A DNA stretch of 5,546 nt from Clostridiales bacterium. Its GTDB lineage: Bacteria > Bacillota > Clostridia > Oscillospirales > Acutalibacteraceae. The position numbers and the translations under genes are program-made. Below the pieces are notes generated by a model that worked only from the letters and a program-made list of their open reading frames with translations, ran no database searches and was not told the DNA's origin. Within the stretch, counting starts at the first letter, position 1. Every line of letters begins with the position of its first letter. Below are positions 5,420-5,546 of this stretch, piece after piece. The stretch covers positions 1 to 5,546 of the forward strand of contig JAAVYX010000120.1 of the NCBI GenBank assembly GCA_022791355.1, given 5' to 3'.

Positions 5420-5464
5420 TTGACGCAGGCCTCGATGGATTTTACGCAGTTGGCCTGTTATAAT
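5420..5464 (+). promoter_or_regulatory. Strong + strand promoter for a gene beyond the window
   Basis: TATAAT at 5459-5464 is a perfect -10 and is preceded by TG and one base (5456-5458), an extended -10. At 17-base spacing the -35 position reads TGGATT, a weak match. TTGACG at 5420-5425 is too far upstream to serve this -10. ACGCAG occurs at 5423-5428 and 5444-5449, 21 bases apart, and CAGGCC (5426-5431) is inverted as GGCCTG (5452-5457). These could be regulator sites. No gene starts before the window end, so the transcript has a leader of at least about 75 bases. Confidence 0.6.
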
Positions 5465-5480
5465 AAGAAATATATGTAAA

Positions 5481-5502
5481 AACGCCTGGGAAGGGCGGCG
5501 TT
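5481..5502 (+). promoter_or_regulatory. Hairpin in the leader of the downstream transcript
   Basis: AACGCC (5481-5486) and GGCGTT (5497-5502) form a 6-bp stem over a 10-base loop about 10 bases into the predicted transcript. It could be a stabilising 5' hairpin or the first element of a longer structured leader cut off by the window. No known riboswitch is recognised. Confidence 0.35.
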
Positions 5503-5546
5503 CCATAAGGATGTTAAATCCAAAGACTTCGTAATCAGCCAGAATG

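Overview
The window looks like chromosomal DNA of a fairly GC-rich, low-complexity-poor Firmicute of class Clostridia, possibly an Oscillospiraceae-type gut anaerobe. This is inferred from strong AGGAGG-type Shine-Dalgarno (SD) sites on every gene, from a DUF4358 lipoprotein and a DHHW-family protein (both common in Clostridia), and from a Crp/Fnr regulator of a type with an SASC motif. No genus can be named from the sequence alone.

Layout. (1) Positions 1-170 are an A-rich leader. (2) Positions 171-3186 on the + strand are a tight three-gene operon: a small DUF4358 lipoprotein, an AlgI/DltB-like MBOAT membrane O-acyltransferase, and a DHHW (AlgJ/AlgX-like) extracytoplasmic protein. Gaps are only 13 and 9 bases. 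(3) Positions 3187-3452 are a convergent spacer with several palindromes and a strong two-tier hairpin that probably terminates both sides. (4) Positions 3453-4529 on the - strand hold a Crp/Fnr-family regulator followed by thioredoxin. The 93-base gap between them holds a perfect 15-bp CRP-like palindrome placed for class II activation of the thioredoxin promoter. (5) Positions 4530-5546 have no convincing protein gene. They hold the regulator's promoter with a dyad over its -10, a compound intergenic repeat, a long gene-free stretch with one ribosome-binding-site-linked 12-codon reading frame, and a strong + strand promoter whose gene lies beyond the window.

How the genes work together. The operon looks like a transmembrane acylation module. 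The MBOAT protein would pass an acyl group (probably acetyl) across the membrane, the DHHW protein would place it on a surface glycan or wall polymer, and the lipoprotein would be an accessory of unknown role. The minus-strand pair looks like a small redox circuit: a Crp/Fnr protein with three cysteines and no visible cAMP-binding residues sits just upstream of thioredoxin, with a matching operator between them. The most interesting points are this operator, the dyad over the regulator's own -10, and the repeat at 4671-4829.
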